64,000 nt of DNA from an uncultured Lachnospiraceae bacterium (GCA_910584725.1 CAJUBE010000020.1:16785-80784), one strand, 5' to 3'. Shown: positions 25,830 to 34,739, counted from the first letter of the stretch. Notes: generated from the sequence alone by a model not told the origin. A program made the numbers and translations.

Positions 25830-25879
25830 TACCACCCTGTTGTCAAAAACAATCCGCTCACTGTCGGAACATTTTTATC

Positions 25880-25975
25880 AAACATGGGCCGCAGGCCGGA
25901 AACGAAACATCCCGGCACACGGCCCAAAAATTTCATCCATTTAGTAAGATATCACATAAAAAGCAGATGCGCAAT
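25880..25975 (-). promoter_or_regulatory. Candidate promoter and GC-rich leader hairpin of the osmoprotectant operon
   Basis: On the minus strand TTGCGC, 17 bases, TATCTT (around 25973-25945) is a fair sigma-A promoter. Downstream in the leader, GGGCCG and CGGCCC with an inner CCGG/CCGG pair (25886-25925) form a strong nested hairpin that could control readthrough. With the palindrome next to it, this accounts for the whole gap 25830-26167; no gene is seen there. Confidence 0.4.
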
Positions 25976-25992
25976 TAAAACCTTCGGTATCA

Positions 25993-26167
25993 CAGCTCAG
26001 CCCACGCCCATTCGCAAAATCGCGTCTCCGACGCTCTCCGCTGCTGCGTAAGCTCAGATTGAGCAAAGCTCAATCGGCTCATTAACGGGCGTTCCCTCAG
26101 AGCATCATCCGCCTGTCAAACTTGTGCAAGCACAGTTTGCCCGGCAGATAATGCTCTGGCTGAACTG
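25993..26167 (-). repeat. Large multi-branched palindrome (class B) behind spoIVA
   Basis: The outer stem CAGCTCAGCC (25993-26002) pairs with GGCTGAACTG (26158-26167) and ends exactly at the spoIVA stop codon. Inside, ACGCCC (26004-26009) pairs with GGGCGT (26087-26092) around GATTGAGC/GCTCAATC (26057-26075). AGAGCAT (26099-26105) pairs with ATGCTCT (26151-26157) around an AAACTTGTGC/GCACAGTTT arm. The outer-stem sequence GTTCAGCC recurs in the 38.6-kb element. Confidence 0.75.
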
Positions 26168-27655
26168 TTATATAATAATGCACACCATTCCTCCGTTGCA
26201 GTCGTTGACGATCTTCTGCATGGTCTCCTGCAGTTTGATCTGGCTCTCCTCATTTATCATAGAAAGCTTGCCTGTAATACCGTCGTTGACAAGCTGCTCC
26301 ACGGTCTTTCCGAAGATATTCGTCTCCCAGATACCCTCCTCGCCGGTATCCGCATCGGAGATAAATTGAATCAGATCCCTCGCCTGCTCCTCGGTTCCCA
26401 CAATAGGCGAAATCTCCGTCTCAATGCTCGCCTTGATCATATGGATGCTGGGACTCTCCGCCTTGATCTTCACGCCGAATTTATTGCCCTGCTTAATCAG
26501 CTCCGGCTTCTCCAGTACGATCTCCTCCCTATCAGGCGTCACCACGCCGTAGCCCTTGTAACGCACCGCCTCCAGCGCGTGCAGCACCTTCACATACTCC
26601 CGCTTCATCTTCGCCATCTCGCGCAGGGTGGCGAGCAGCTGGTACTCGCTCTCTATAGACTCTCCCACCAGATCACTCAGCATCTCATAATAGTATGCGT
26701 CGTCCACGTCCAGAATAATCCGCACACTGCCGTCGGACATGTTGATGCCGTCCAGCTTACATTTTTTGATATACTCGCTCTCCACCATAAAACGATCTGC
26801 CGTGATATCTCTGATATGATTCAGGTCGTTCATCAGCGTCTTTAGCTGCGCAATGATGTCCTTCTTCATCTTGTGATCGAAGGGCAGCATCTCCACCCAC
26901 TTTGGCATATAAAACTCAATCATGGTGAGCGGGAACTCATAGAGGATATTCTCCATAATGTGGTTGATATCCTCCTTTTTCAACTGCTCGCAGTTGATGG
27001 GCATAACCGTCACCTGATATTTCTCACTGATCTCGTCGGCAAGGTTTCTCGTCTCCTCCGCATAGGGCTTTTCGGAATTTAAGAGCACAATATAAGGTTT
27101 CCCAAGCGCCTGCAGTTCCTTGATCGTCCGCTCCTCCGCCTCCAAAAAGTTCTCCCTCGGCAGTTCCCCGAAAGACCCGTCGCATGTCACCACAATTCCG
27201 ATGGTGGAATGGTCGCGGATCACCTTTCTGGTACCGATTTCCGCCGCCTTCGTGAAAGGAATCTCCTCCATCGACCAGGGTGTCTTGACCATGCGCTCCT
27301 CGTCCTTTTCCATGTGTCCCGCCGCGCCGTCCACCATATAGCCCACACAGTCCACCAGGCGCACCTTCACGTCAATATCCGCGCCCAGCCTTACATGTGC
27401 TGCCTCCTTTGGAATAAACTTCGGTTCCGTGGTGGTGATGGTCTTGCCGCCCGCGCTCTGGGGCATCTCATCCTGCGCCCGCTCCCTCTCATGTTCATCC
27501 TCTATGTAGGGAAGCACCAAAAGGTTCATAAACCGCTTGATAAAAGTAGATTTTCCCGTCCTGACCGGCCCCACCACGCCAAGGTAGATTTCTCCGCCCG
27601 TCCTGCGCTGTATATCTTTATACAGGTCATATGTATTATTCTGTAATATATCCAT
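26168..27655 (-). CDS. spoIVA: Stage IV sporulation protein A, spore-coat basement ATPase
   Basis: SpoIVA polymerises on the forespore surface, using ATP, to form the basement layer on which the coat is built; it is made in the mother cell under sigma-E. The 495-residue protein has Walker A GPVRTGKS (residues 29-36), VRLVDCVGYMVDG as the switch/Walker B region, and ends in the conserved hydrophobic GGMVCIII that anchors to SpoVM. Length and ends match the family. The ribosome binding site is embedded in a hairpin. Confidence 0.97.
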   Translation of the reverse strand: MDILQNNTYDLYKDIQRRTGGEIYLGVVGPVRTGKSTFIKRFMNLLVLPYIEDEHERERAQDEMPQSAGGKTITTTEPKFIPKEAAHVRLGADIDVKVRLVDCVGYMVDGAAGHMEKDEERMVKTPWSMEEIPFTKAAEIGTRKVIRDHSTIGIVVTCDGSFGELPRENFLEAEERTIKELQALGKPYIVLLNSEKPYAEETRNLADEISEKYQVTVMPINCEQLKKEDINHIMENILYEFPLTMIEFYMPKWVEMLPFDHKMKKDIIAQLKTLMNDLNHIRDITADRFMVESEYIKKCKLDGINMSDGSVRIILDVDDAYYYEMLSDLVGESIESEYQLLATLREMAKMKREYVKVLHALEAVRYKGYGVVTPDREEIVLEKPELIKQGNKFGVKIKAESPSIHMIKASIETEISPIVGTEEQARDLIQFISDADTGEEGIWETNIFGKTVEQLVNDGITGKLSMINEESQIKLQETMQKIVNDCNGGMVCIII

Positions 27656-27701
27656 AAAAAATCCTCCTGCTTATACTGGTAAATGTATATGCAGGAGGAT
27701 T
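27656..27701 (-). terminator. Hairpin terminator that overlaps the spoIVA ribosome binding site
   Basis: On the minus strand AATCCTCCTGC (27701-27691) pairs perfectly with GCAGGAGGATT (27670-27660) and is followed by TTTTTT and then the spoIVA ATG. It therefore looks like the intrinsic terminator of the lactonase gene. Its 3' arm is also the Shine-Dalgarno sequence (GGAGG) of spoIVA, so readthrough transcripts would have that site masked. Confidence 0.75.
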
Positions 27702-27726
27702 CCTGTCTATGCGGTTTTTCTATATG

Positions 27727-28788
27727 TCATTGTCTCAACTTATGGAAAATAATGCAGTTTGGCTGCTCCACCTTAATCTCCCTGCCATTCATCACAAGGA
27801 GCCCGTTTTTTAAATCCACCGTAAAGAAAGTCATGGTGTCGGATTCATGGTTTAAGGAAACAAGATGCCTGTTATCCGGGAACAGATTCGCGTCCTTCGG
27901 ATAATCCCCGCTGATCGGCAGGCACAAAATCTTGGACAGCATCCCGGTCTTCTGATCGACCTTGTAGATCGTTGCGCTATTGTCCCCGGCATTGGAGCTG
28001 ACCACATACTTAAAGTCCTCCGAAATATTGAGCGCGCTGGCAGCGGAACCACCCGCGTGATAATCATTCAGCGTGGAAATCGTTTGAATCTTCTCAAACT
28101 CCGGGATGCCGTTCTTCTCCTCATACGTGTAGACATCAATATAATTTTTCAGCTCATGGACAATGTAGAGAATATGCCCGTCTTTTGAAAACTTCAAATG
28201 GCGCGGCGCGGACTCCTGCTCGCTGCGGATCATGTCGATGGGCTTTAACGTCCCTCTCTCGTGATCTACCCGGTACACATTCACATGGTCAAGTCCCAGG
28301 TCGGCGGCACATAAATAGTGATTATCCCTCGTCATTTTCACACAGTTCACATGGGGTCTGAAATTCCGCTCCGCAATACTGCCGAGTCCCTTATGATATA
28401 CCTCGTCCGTGATCTCCCCGATGCCGCCATCCTCCCGCAAGCGAAGCACCGTAATCTTTCCGTCGTGATAGCCGCCCACAAAAAGGAGCTTATCCTCATA
28501 ATCCGTGGAAAGATAACAGCCTCTCATGCCGTTGATTGAACCTTGATTGATCACTTCCAGATCGCCGCCGGGTAAAATCTTATAAGCCTCCACACCGAAG
28601 TCCGTGATGGAATAGAGATACTTTTCATTGTGGGAAATGGTGATGTAGGAAGAGTTTGTGATCTCCACCTGATTCTTCTCCGTCATCCTGCCGTTTTTCA
28701 TATCTACGTCATAAATCTTGATGCCGTAGTTATCTTCTTTCGCCGTCGTATAAGTAGACACATACGCCACATATTTATCCTGATTCAT
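27727..28788 (-). CDS. pgl: 6-phosphogluconolactonase-type beta-propeller lactonase
   Basis: A 353-residue seven-bladed propeller of the YkgB/Pgl family, which hydrolyses 6-phosphogluconolactone in the oxidative pentose phosphate path. The family blocks are seen as RPHVNCVKMTRDNHYLCAADLG, SAPRHLKFSKDGHILYIVHEL and GDYPKDANLFPDNRHLVSLN. It is monocistronic, with its promoter region shared divergently with the PuuR-like gene. Some family members act on other lactones or only bind carbohydrate, so the substrate is family-based. Confidence 0.8.
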   Translation of the reverse strand: MNQDKYVAYVSTYTTAKEDNYGIKIYDVDMKNGRMTEKNQVEITNSSYITISHNEKYLYSITDFGVEAYKILPGGDLEVINQGSINGMRGCYLSTDYEDKLLFVGGYHDGKITVLRLREDGGIGEITDEVYHKGLGSIAERNFRPHVNCVKMTRDNHYLCAADLGLDHVNVYRVDHERGTLKPIDMIRSEQESAPRHLKFSKDGHILYIVHELKNYIDVYTYEEKNGIPEFEKIQTISTLNDYHAGGSAASALNISEDFKYVVSSNAGDNSATIYKVDQKTGMLSKILCLPISGDYPKDANLFPDNRHLVSLNHESDTMTFFTVDLKNGLLVMNGREIKVEQPNCIIFHKLRQ

Positions 28789-28936
28789 CCTGTTCCTCCA
28801 TAATCGGGTACATTCTTCTCTTCGTCCGGCACCCTTGTCTCTAGCAGAATTTTACCATAAATTCCGAAACTTGTTAATCCTTTTCTTCCGATTCTTCTCT
28901 TTTTGTCAAAAACATACCCTATTTTACATTTCCCCA

Positions 28937-28964
28937 TTGACATCGCTCTTTATTCTAGTATAAT
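28937..28964 (+). promoter_or_regulatory. Consensus sigma-A promoter of the puuR-like/pot genes
   Basis: TTGACA (28937-28942), a 16-base spacer and TATAAT (28959-28964), both perfect hexamers, lie 97 bases before the regulator's ATG. No other clear promoter was found before potA, so it may drive the whole regulator-potABCD unit. Confidence 0.85.
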
Positions 28965-28978
28965 GGGATGCAACGCAT

Positions 28979-29005
28979 GTTTAGTTTTAGTAAACTTTTA
29001 GTTTA
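28979..29005. promoter_or_regulatory. Candidate autoregulatory operator of the PuuR-like regulator
   Basis: Overlapping inverted repeats lie just after the inferred start point: GTTTA(7)TAAAC at 28979-28995, and the perfect TAAACT-TTT-AGTTTA at 28991-29005. The position downstream of the promoter fits repression by the HTH-cupin protein encoded next to it. Confidence 0.5.
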
Positions 29006-29060
29006 TTTTTACTGAATAGCACTGATTTAAATCACAGCAAAACTGTGGTTGGGGGACATC

Positions 29061-29621
29061 ATGGACAATACTTCCGCCAGAATAGATCTGGGCAACAAAA
29101 TCAAGGAACTGCGAAACAAAAAGGGGCTGACGCAGGAAGAACTCGCTGACCGCTGTGAGCTTTCGAAGGGATTTATCAGCCAGTTGGAGAACGATCTGAC
29201 TTCGCCATCCATCGCTACGCTGATGGATATCTTACAGTGTCTCGGCACCAGCCTGAAAGATTTTTTTAACGATGCCGGAGACGAACAGATCGTCTTTACC
29301 AAAAAGGATTATTTTGAAAAGATCGACGCAGAGCTGCAAAACAAAATAGAATGGATCATCCCAAACGCCCAGAAAAACAAGATGGAACCGATCCGTGTCA
29401 CGCTGGAAAAGGGCGGCTCCACCTATCCGGACCTGCCCCACGAGGGCGAAGAATTTGGCTATGTTCTCTCCGGCTCCATCGTTATTATCGTCGGAAACCA
29501 CAGCATAAAGGCATCAAAAGGGGACGCGTTCTATTTTACGCCGGACTCTGAGCACTACATAAAAGCGGGCGGAAAAAGCGGTGCTGTCTTTTTATGGATC
29601 AGCACTCCGCCAAATTTTTAA
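29061..29621 (+). CDS. XRE-cupin transcriptional regulator (PuuR type)
   Basis: A 186-residue regulator: an HTH_3 domain (residues about 10-65; KELRNKKGLTQEELADRCELSKGFISQLEN) followed by a cupin (about residues 105-186; LPHEGEEFGYVLSGS, GDAFYFTPDSEHYIKAG). This class senses small polar metabolites, and in Firmicutes it commonly precedes potABCD. A TTG at 29049 is possible, but GGGGGA before the ATG at 29061 fits better. It heads the pot operon and probably controls polyamine uptake. Confidence 0.92.
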   Translation: MDNTSARIDLGNKIKELRNKKGLTQEELADRCELSKGFISQLENDLTSPSIATLMDILQCLGTSLKDFFNDAGDEQIVFTKKDYFEKIDAELQNKIEWIIPNAQKNKMEPIRVTLEKGGSTYPDLPHEGEEFGYVLSGSIVIIVGNHSIKASKGDAFYFTPDSEHYIKAGGKSGAVFLWISTPPNF

Positions 29622-29623
29622 CA

Positions 29624-29662
29624 AATTGAGCTTCGCTCAATTGCGAGGTCCGCTTCGCGGAC
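29624..29662 (+). repeat. Twin hairpins behind the regulator gene (class B)
   Basis: AATTGAGC/GCTCAATT (29624-29642) and GTCCGC/GCGGAC (29648-29662) form two perfect short-loop hairpins starting 3 bases after the regulator stop. They could attenuate transcription into potA, or protect the upstream mRNA. Confidence 0.6.
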
Positions 29663-29708
29663 TCGGAAATCGACCTACGCATGAAAAATAATTGGAGGGT
29701 TCACTCCC

Positions 29709-30782
29709 ATGAACAAAGAATTGATTCAACTGATTGATATATCGAAATCCTTTGACGGCCAGATGGTTCTGGACGAATTGAATTTAAGTATCCACGAAAA
29801 CGAATTTGTCACTCTGTTAGGACCGAGCGGCTGCGGGAAAACAACGACTCTCCGCATTCTTGGCGGTTTCACCGGTCCCGACAAGGGAAGGGTTGTTTTC
29901 GACGGGCAGGATATCACACAGATTCCGCCAAACAAAAGACCTCTTAATACCGTTTTCCAGAAATACGCGCTCTTCACCCATATGACCATCGCAGAAAACA
30001 TTGCTTTTGGCCTGAAGATAAAGAAGAAATCAAAAAGCTACATAGACGATAAAATCCGCTATGCATTGAAACTGGTCAATCTGGACGGCTACGAAAACCG
30101 TATGCCCGACTCTTTGAGCGGCGGCCAGCAGCAGCGGATCGCCATCGCCCGCGCCATTGTCAACGAGCCGAAGGTGCTCCTTCTGGACGAACCGTTAGGG
30201 GCTCTTGACTTAAAGCTGCGGCAGGAAATGCAGTATGAGCTGATCCGCATGAAAAACGAGCTTGGCATCACCTTTGTCTATGTGACCCACGATCAGGAGG
30301 AAGCGCTCACCATGTCCGACACCATCGTGGTGATGAACCAGGGCTATATCCAGCAGATCGGCAGTCCGGAGTCCATCTACAACGAACCGGAAAATGCGTT
30401 TGTGGCGGATTTCATCGGAGACAGCAATATCATTCCCGCCACCATGATCGAGGATAAGCTGGTGAGCATCCTTGGCACCCGCTTTGCCTGCGTGGACACG
30501 GGATTCGGAAGCAACCGTCCCGTTGACGTGGTCATTCGACCGGAGGATGTCATTCTGGTAGAGCCCTCAGACGGGATGATTCAGGGTGTGGTAAGCCACC
30601 TGATCTTCAAGGGCGTCCACTATGAGATGGAGGTGCAGGCAAACGGTTTTGAGTGGCTGGTACACTCTACCACACTGTTCCCTGTCGGAAAAGAGGTAGG
30701 CATCCGGGTAGATCCTTTTAATATCCAGATTATGAACAAACCGGAATCGGAAGACGAGGAGGCGGTAATCATTGACATCTAA
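29709..30782 (+). CDS. potA: Spermidine/putrescine ABC transporter ATP-binding protein
   Basis: A 357-residue ABC ATPase with Walker A GPSGCGKT (residues 39-45), signature LSGGQQQR, Walker B LLLDEPLGALD, H-loop VTHDQEE and a C-terminal TOBE-type regulatory domain (from about residue 260). It energises polyamine import with PotBCD. A 17-base stretch of its Walker A DNA is identical to the ABC gene disrupted at 55.14 kb. It overlaps potB by 11 bases. Confidence 0.96.
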   Translation: MNKELIQLIDISKSFDGQMVLDELNLSIHENEFVTLLGPSGCGKTTTLRILGGFTGPDKGRVVFDGQDITQIPPNKRPLNTVFQKYALFTHMTIAENIAFGLKIKKKSKSYIDDKIRYALKLVNLDGYENRMPDSLSGGQQQRIAIARAIVNEPKVLLLDEPLGALDLKLRQEMQYELIRMKNELGITFVYVTHDQEEALTMSDTIVVMNQGYIQQIGSPESIYNEPENAFVADFIGDSNIIPATMIEDKLVSILGTRFACVDTGFGSNRPVDVVIRPEDVILVEPSDGMIQGVVSHLIFKGVHYEMEVQANGFEWLVHSTTLFPVGKEVGIRVDPFNIQIMNKPESEDEEAVIIDI

Positions 30783-31590
30783 AAACAAATGGCTTTCAGC
30801 TCCCTATATGATCTGGTCAGTGGTTTTTATCATCGTGCCGCTTGGCATGATTCTCTACTATGGCCTTACCGACACGACGGGCGCTTTCACCCTCGACAAC
30901 ATCACCGCCATTGCCTCGGCAGGGCACGCAAAAGCGCTGCGTGTATCGTTGCTGCTCTCTCTTGTGAGTACACTGGTCTGTTTTCTGCTCGCCTATCCGC
31001 TCTCCATGATTCTTGCCAGAGTGCAGGTAAAGCGGCATAACTTTATTATATTAATCTTTATTTTGCCAATGTGGATGAATTTTCTGCTTCGTACCCTTGC
31101 GTGGCAGACCTTATTGGAGAAAAACGGCGTCATCAACCATGTGCTCTCCTTTTTTCATCTGCCGACCTTAAAGATCATCAACACACCCGCGGCGATCATC
31201 CTCGGCATGGTATATAATTTTCTGCCCTTTATGGTGCTGCCCCTATATAACGCGCTTGCAAAAATTGATATCAATGTGATCAACGCTGCCCACGATCTGG
31301 GCGCCAACAATATCTATACCTTTGTCCGCATCATTCTGCCCCTCTCCATTCCGGGCATTATCAGCGGTATCACCATGGTATTTATTCCGGCGCTGACCAC
31401 CTTTGTCATCAGCGCGCTGCTAGGCGGTGGAAAGCTGCTCCTGATCGGCGACGTCATCGAGCAGGAATTTACCCGCACGTCCAACTGGCACTTAGGCAGC
31501 GGCCTTTCCATGGTACTGATGATATTTATTGTCATCAACATGATTTTATCCGCTATTTTTGACAAAGACGGGGAGGGCTCCATGCTATGA
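30772..31590 (+). CDS. potB: Spermidine/putrescine ABC transporter permease PotB
   Basis: A 272-residue permease with six hydrophobic segments and the EAA-loop region NAAHDLGANNIYTFVRIILPLSIPGI, cut as usual between helices. It starts at a TTG (30772) inside the end of potA, with GAGGAGG 9 bases upstream, so it is translationally coupled. It pairs with PotC to form the channel. Confidence 0.95.
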   Translation: MTSKNKWLSAPYMIWSVVFIIVPLGMILYYGLTDTTGAFTLDNITAIASAGHAKALRVSLLLSLVSTLVCFLLAYPLSMILARVQVKRHNFIILIFILPMWMNFLLRTLAWQTLLEKNGVINHVLSFFHLPTLKIINTPAAIILGMVYNFLPFMVLPLYNALAKIDINVINAAHDLGANNIYTFVRIILPLSIPGIISGITMVFIPALTTFVISALLGGGKLLLIGDVIEQEFTRTSNWHLGSGLSMVLMIFIVINMILSAIFDKDGEGSML

Positions 31591-32372
31591 AAAGCATTGC
31601 AAAAAGAATTTACATAGCCCTGATTATTTTATTCCTGTATGCCCCCATCGGCATCCTGATCGTGCTGTCCTTTAACAAGAGTAAAACCCGGGCTAAGTGG
31701 GGCGGTTTTACCTTTCAGTGGTATATCGAGCTTTTTCAGAATGAGGAAATTCTGCGTGCGCTGTTCAACACGCTGCTTATCGCGTTTGCCTCCTCCCTGA
31801 TTGCCACAGTCATCGGGACGGTGGCCTGCATTGCCATGACGGGAATGAAGCGCAGGGCAAAATCAATCCTAATGGGCGTTACGAACATCCCCATGCTGAA
31901 CGCGGATATTGTCACCGGCATCTCCCTGATGCTGCTCTATATCAGTCTGGGAATTAAGTTTGGAATGGGAACAATTCTGCTCTCCCACATTACCTTTAAT
32001 ATTCCCTATGTTATTTTGAGCGTGATGCCGCGCATGAGACAACTTAACGTCAGCACCTATGAGGCGGCGCTGGATCTGGGCTCTTCCCCTTTACATGCAT
32101 TTTTCAGGGTGGTATTTCCAGACTTGCTGCCGGGCATCCTCTCAGGATTCCTGATGGCGTTTACCATGTCGTTAGACGATTTCATTATCACCCACTTTAC
32201 CAAAGGAGTCGGCGTGGATACGCTTTCCACAAAAATTTACACTGAAATCAAAAAGGGAATCAAACCGGAGATGTACGCACTCTCGTCTCTCATTTTTGTG
32301 ACGGTTCTGACATTGCTTATTCTGATTAATCTGTCACCTGCAGATAAAAAGAAAAGTGAAGCCAAAGAATAA
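31587..32372 (+). CDS. potC: Spermidine/putrescine ABC transporter permease PotC
   Basis: A 261-residue permease. Its ATG overlaps the potB stop (ATGA). The EAA-type loop is EAALDLGSSPLHAFFRVVFPDLLPGI, followed by the PotC-typical FLMAFTMSLDDFIITHF. It is the second channel subunit of the polyamine importer. Confidence 0.95.
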   Translation: MKSIAKRIYIALIILFLYAPIGILIVLSFNKSKTRAKWGGFTFQWYIELFQNEEILRALFNTLLIAFASSLIATVIGTVACIAMTGMKRRAKSILMGVTNIPMLNADIVTGISLMLLYISLGIKFGMGTILLSHITFNIPYVILSVMPRMRQLNVSTYEAALDLGSSPLHAFFRVVFPDLLPGILSGFLMAFTMSLDDFIITHFTKGVGVDTLSTKIYTEIKKGIKPEMYALSSLIFVTVLTLLILINLSPADKKKSEAKE

Positions 32373-32416
32373 ACAGGCAAAAGGGCATACCCGGCTGCTC
32401 TGACATGGAGGTAATT

Positions 32417-33493
32417 ATGAAAAAGCACCGAATGACTCATATCAGACAGACCATTACCGCACTGGCTCTGCTTCTGTCAGCTGCACTGTGCGGCTGTGGC
32501 TCGGACAAAGGCGCAAACGGACAGGTCATCGTCTACAACTGGGGCGAATACATTGACCCGGAGACCCTTCGCATGTTTGAAGAGGAAACCGGCATCAAGG
32601 TAATCTATGACGAGTTTGAGACCAACGAAAGCATGTATCCGAAGGTAGAATCTGGAGCGGTTGCCTACGACATCGCCTGCCCCTCCGACTATATGATCAG
32701 CCGTATGATCGAAAATGGGATGCTGGCAGAGATTAATTACGATCACATTCCCAACGCAAAAAGAAATATCGGCTCCCAATACTATGAACAGTCCAGAGGC
32801 TTTGACCCGGAAAACAAATATGCCATTCCATACTGCTGGGGAACCGTGGGTATTCTCTACAATCAGACGATGGTAGACGAACCGATCACCCGCTGGGCAC
32901 AGCTCTGGGATGAAAAGTACGCGGACAATATTCTGATGCAGGATTCCGTGCGCGATGCCTTTATGGTGGCGGAAAAGCTCAACGGGGATTCCATGAACAC
33001 CTTAGATACCGGAGAGCTGGAAGCCGCAAAAAATCTGCTGATCGAGCAGAAGCCGTTGGTACAGGCCTATGTGGTCGATCAGGTGCGCGACAAGATGATC
33101 GGCGGAGAGGCCGCCATCGGGGTCATTTACTCCGGCGAGGCCATTTTTACCCAGAAGGAAAATCCCGATCTGGTCTATGTGATTCCCGAGGAGGGTACAA
33201 ACGTCTGGATTGATTCGTGGGTTATTTTAAAGAACGCGCCCAACAAGGAGAACGCGGAGAAATTTATTGATTTCATGTGCCGCGAGGATGTCGCGCTGAT
33301 GAACTTTGACTATATCACCTACTCCACGCCGAATGTGGCCGCAAGGGATCTGATTGAAGATGAGGATATCAAAAATTCAGAGATCGCCTTTCCCGACCTG
33401 TCGCAGTATGACAATCTGGAAACCTATGTGTATCTGGGCGAGGAGGGGGATTATCTCTACAATGAATTGTGGAAAGAGGTGAAGGCGTACTAG
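32417..33493 (+). CDS. potD: Spermidine/putrescine-binding lipoprotein PotD
   Basis: A 358-residue extracellular binding protein with a lipoprotein signal peptide (hydrophobic ALALLLSAALCGC; the lipidated Cys is in LCGC). The mature N-terminus VIVYNWGEYIDPETLRMFEEETGI and PYCWGTVGILYN match PotD/PotF polyamine-binding proteins. The ATG at 32405 lies upstream of GGAGGT, so the ATG at 32417 is the start. The stop codon sits in the loop of a hairpin. Confidence 0.95.
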   Translation: MKKHRMTHIRQTITALALLLSAALCGCGSDKGANGQVIVYNWGEYIDPETLRMFEEETGIKVIYDEFETNESMYPKVESGAVAYDIACPSDYMISRMIENGMLAEINYDHIPNAKRNIGSQYYEQSRGFDPENKYAIPYCWGTVGILYNQTMVDEPITRWAQLWDEKYADNILMQDSVRDAFMVAEKLNGDSMNTLDTGELEAAKNLLIEQKPLVQAYVVDQVRDKMIGGEAAIGVIYSGEAIFTQKENPDLVYVIPEEGTNVWIDSWVILKNAPNKENAEKFIDFMCREDVALMNFDYITYSTPNVAARDLIEDEDIKNSEIAFPDLSQYDNLETYVYLGEEGDYLYNELWKEVKAY

Positions 33494-33500
33494 CCTTCAC
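33479..33500. terminator. Hairpin at the potD 3' end
   Basis: GTGAAGGC (33479-33486) pairs perfectly with GCCTTCAC (33493-33500); the potD TAG lies mostly in the loop. It lies between convergent genes and may act in both directions, although T-runs are weak. Confidence 0.6.
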
Positions 33501-33507
33501 CCCTATC

Positions 33508-34002
33508 TTAAAGCTTCTGAAACGCGCTGCTCATAGCCGCCGCCGTATCCTTATCACTCATAATAAAGAAAATCACATCCCCGCGGCTCTCGATCAGCAT
33601 GGTCTCCGCGCTGACACACACCCACTTATCGAGATCGGCATTGTCTTTTAATGCCTGCTTCGCGCTCTCCACGTCCGCCTCATCCACGCGCAGAAGCACA
33701 CACTGATACGCCATAGAGGACATCATAGGCATGGACACCACGCCCTCCGTGTAAGTAATCTGATCCGTCCCCAAAATGGATACCTCCAGATCATCCGTCA
33801 GGTCAATCGTCTCATAGCTGTCCAGATTATCCTTAAAATCCTGCACGAGATCCGCATTTGCATAGAGGGATGCCATCATATCCTGCAAAGAACCCTCCAG
33901 CTTCTCCGAATCCGCCGCCCCGCCCCCGCAGGCGCTGCAAAAAAGCCCCGCAAACAAAATGAAAAATCCTGCCACAAGCATCGTTTTCTTTCCGCTTCTC
34001 AT
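33508..34002 (-). CDS. Lipoprotein of the DUF4358-like type
   Basis: A 164-residue lipoprotein: signal peptide MLVAGFFILFAGLFCSAC with the lipidated Cys near residue 25. The mature domain carries the pattern ITYTEGVVSMPMMSSMAYQC then VLLRVDEADVESAKQAL, which resembles DUF4358 proteins common in Lachnospiraceae. Function is unknown. The chosen ATG has GAGGAG upstream; the longer frame to 34089 lacks one. It converges with potD. Confidence 0.72.
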   Translation of the reverse strand: MRSGKKTMLVAGFFILFAGLFCSACGGGAADSEKLEGSLQDMMASLYANADLVQDFKDNLDSYETIDLTDDLEVSILGTDQITYTEGVVSMPMMSSMAYQCVLLRVDEADVESAKQALKDNADLDKWVCVSAETMLIESRGDVIFFIMSDKDTAAAMSSAFQKL

Positions 34003-34133
34003 ACAATTTTCTCCTCTTTCCTTTCCCCATTGCCAAACCGCCATCTGCGATCCGTAACTGCCTAAAGCCTTTTGTTTAAACGGCATCAATCCTTCTTATT
34101 CTCCCACCTTTTGACGGAATTATCCACAATCCT

Positions 34134-34727
34134 TCAGCTCCCCTTCTTATCCGAAAGAAGCGGCTTGATCGTCTTATAAATCTTACTGGACTTTTTATTG
34201 TCCGCGCTCGGATATTTCTTCATCAGCGCATTCATAATGCCCTGCTTCGTCTTATACTGCTGGACGATCTTCAAGACCTCGTCCACGCTCACATCCTTTT
34301 CTTCCTTGAGAATCTCCTGCAGCTTCTCGGACAGCTTTTCCTTCAGCTCCTGCGCCTCGTGGTCGTGGCTGCGTCCCGTGATATCGGCAATCAACGTCAC
34401 AGAAACGCCCCTGTTTTTCCAGTAGCCGCTTAAGATCTCGAACCCCTTATCCTTGCTGACAATATAGTAAAGCTCCGCCGCCCGATTCGCAATCAGATAC
34501 CCAAGCTGTGTGGCCAACTGAAAATCCAGCGCGTTCTTACTGCCAACATCCACCTTGCAAAACTCGATATCCGCCTTAGATTCAATAAGCCTTCTGTGCT
34601 GGTCGAAAGTAATGCTATCCGCATTCTTGCTGTAGAAAATGCATACCTTATCTTCCTTCCCAAGCTTGTGGATGCCGTCCAGTCCGTCCTTTTTTACATT
34701 CTCAAAATCTACCAGATAATAACTCAT
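34134..34727 (-). CDS. PIN-like/NYN-domain protein, putative ribonuclease
   Basis: A 197-residue protein opening with YYLVDFENV, the first acidic motif of NYN/PIN-like nucleases. More acidic residues follow in GSKNALDFQLATQLG and IVSKDKGFEILSGYWKNRGV. This order (D, D, SKD.GF) is typical of the fold, which cleaves RNA with divalent metal. The C-terminal 70 residues are a charged helical tail. It lies 12 bases after the esterase gene and is probably co-transcribed. The target RNA is unknown. Confidence 0.72.
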   Translation of the reverse strand: MSYYLVDFENVKKDGLDGIHKLGKEDKVCIFYSKNADSITFDQHRRLIESKADIEFCKVDVGSKNALDFQLATQLGYLIANRAAELYYIVSKDKGFEILSGYWKNRGVSVTLIADITGRSHDHEAQELKEKLSEKLQEILKEEKDVSVDEVLKIVQQYKTKQGIMNALMKKYPSADNKKSSKIYKTIKPLLSDKKGS

Positions 34728-34739
34728 CTCATTCCTCTC

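Noticed and set aside
25880..25930. GC-rich hairpin as a riboswitch for the osmoprotectant operon
   Set aside because: It is a simple nested hairpin without a recognisable aptamer core, so it is kept only as a leader hairpin.
30089..30271. Short minus-strand frame inside potA
   Set aside because: Antisense shadow of the ABC signature region.
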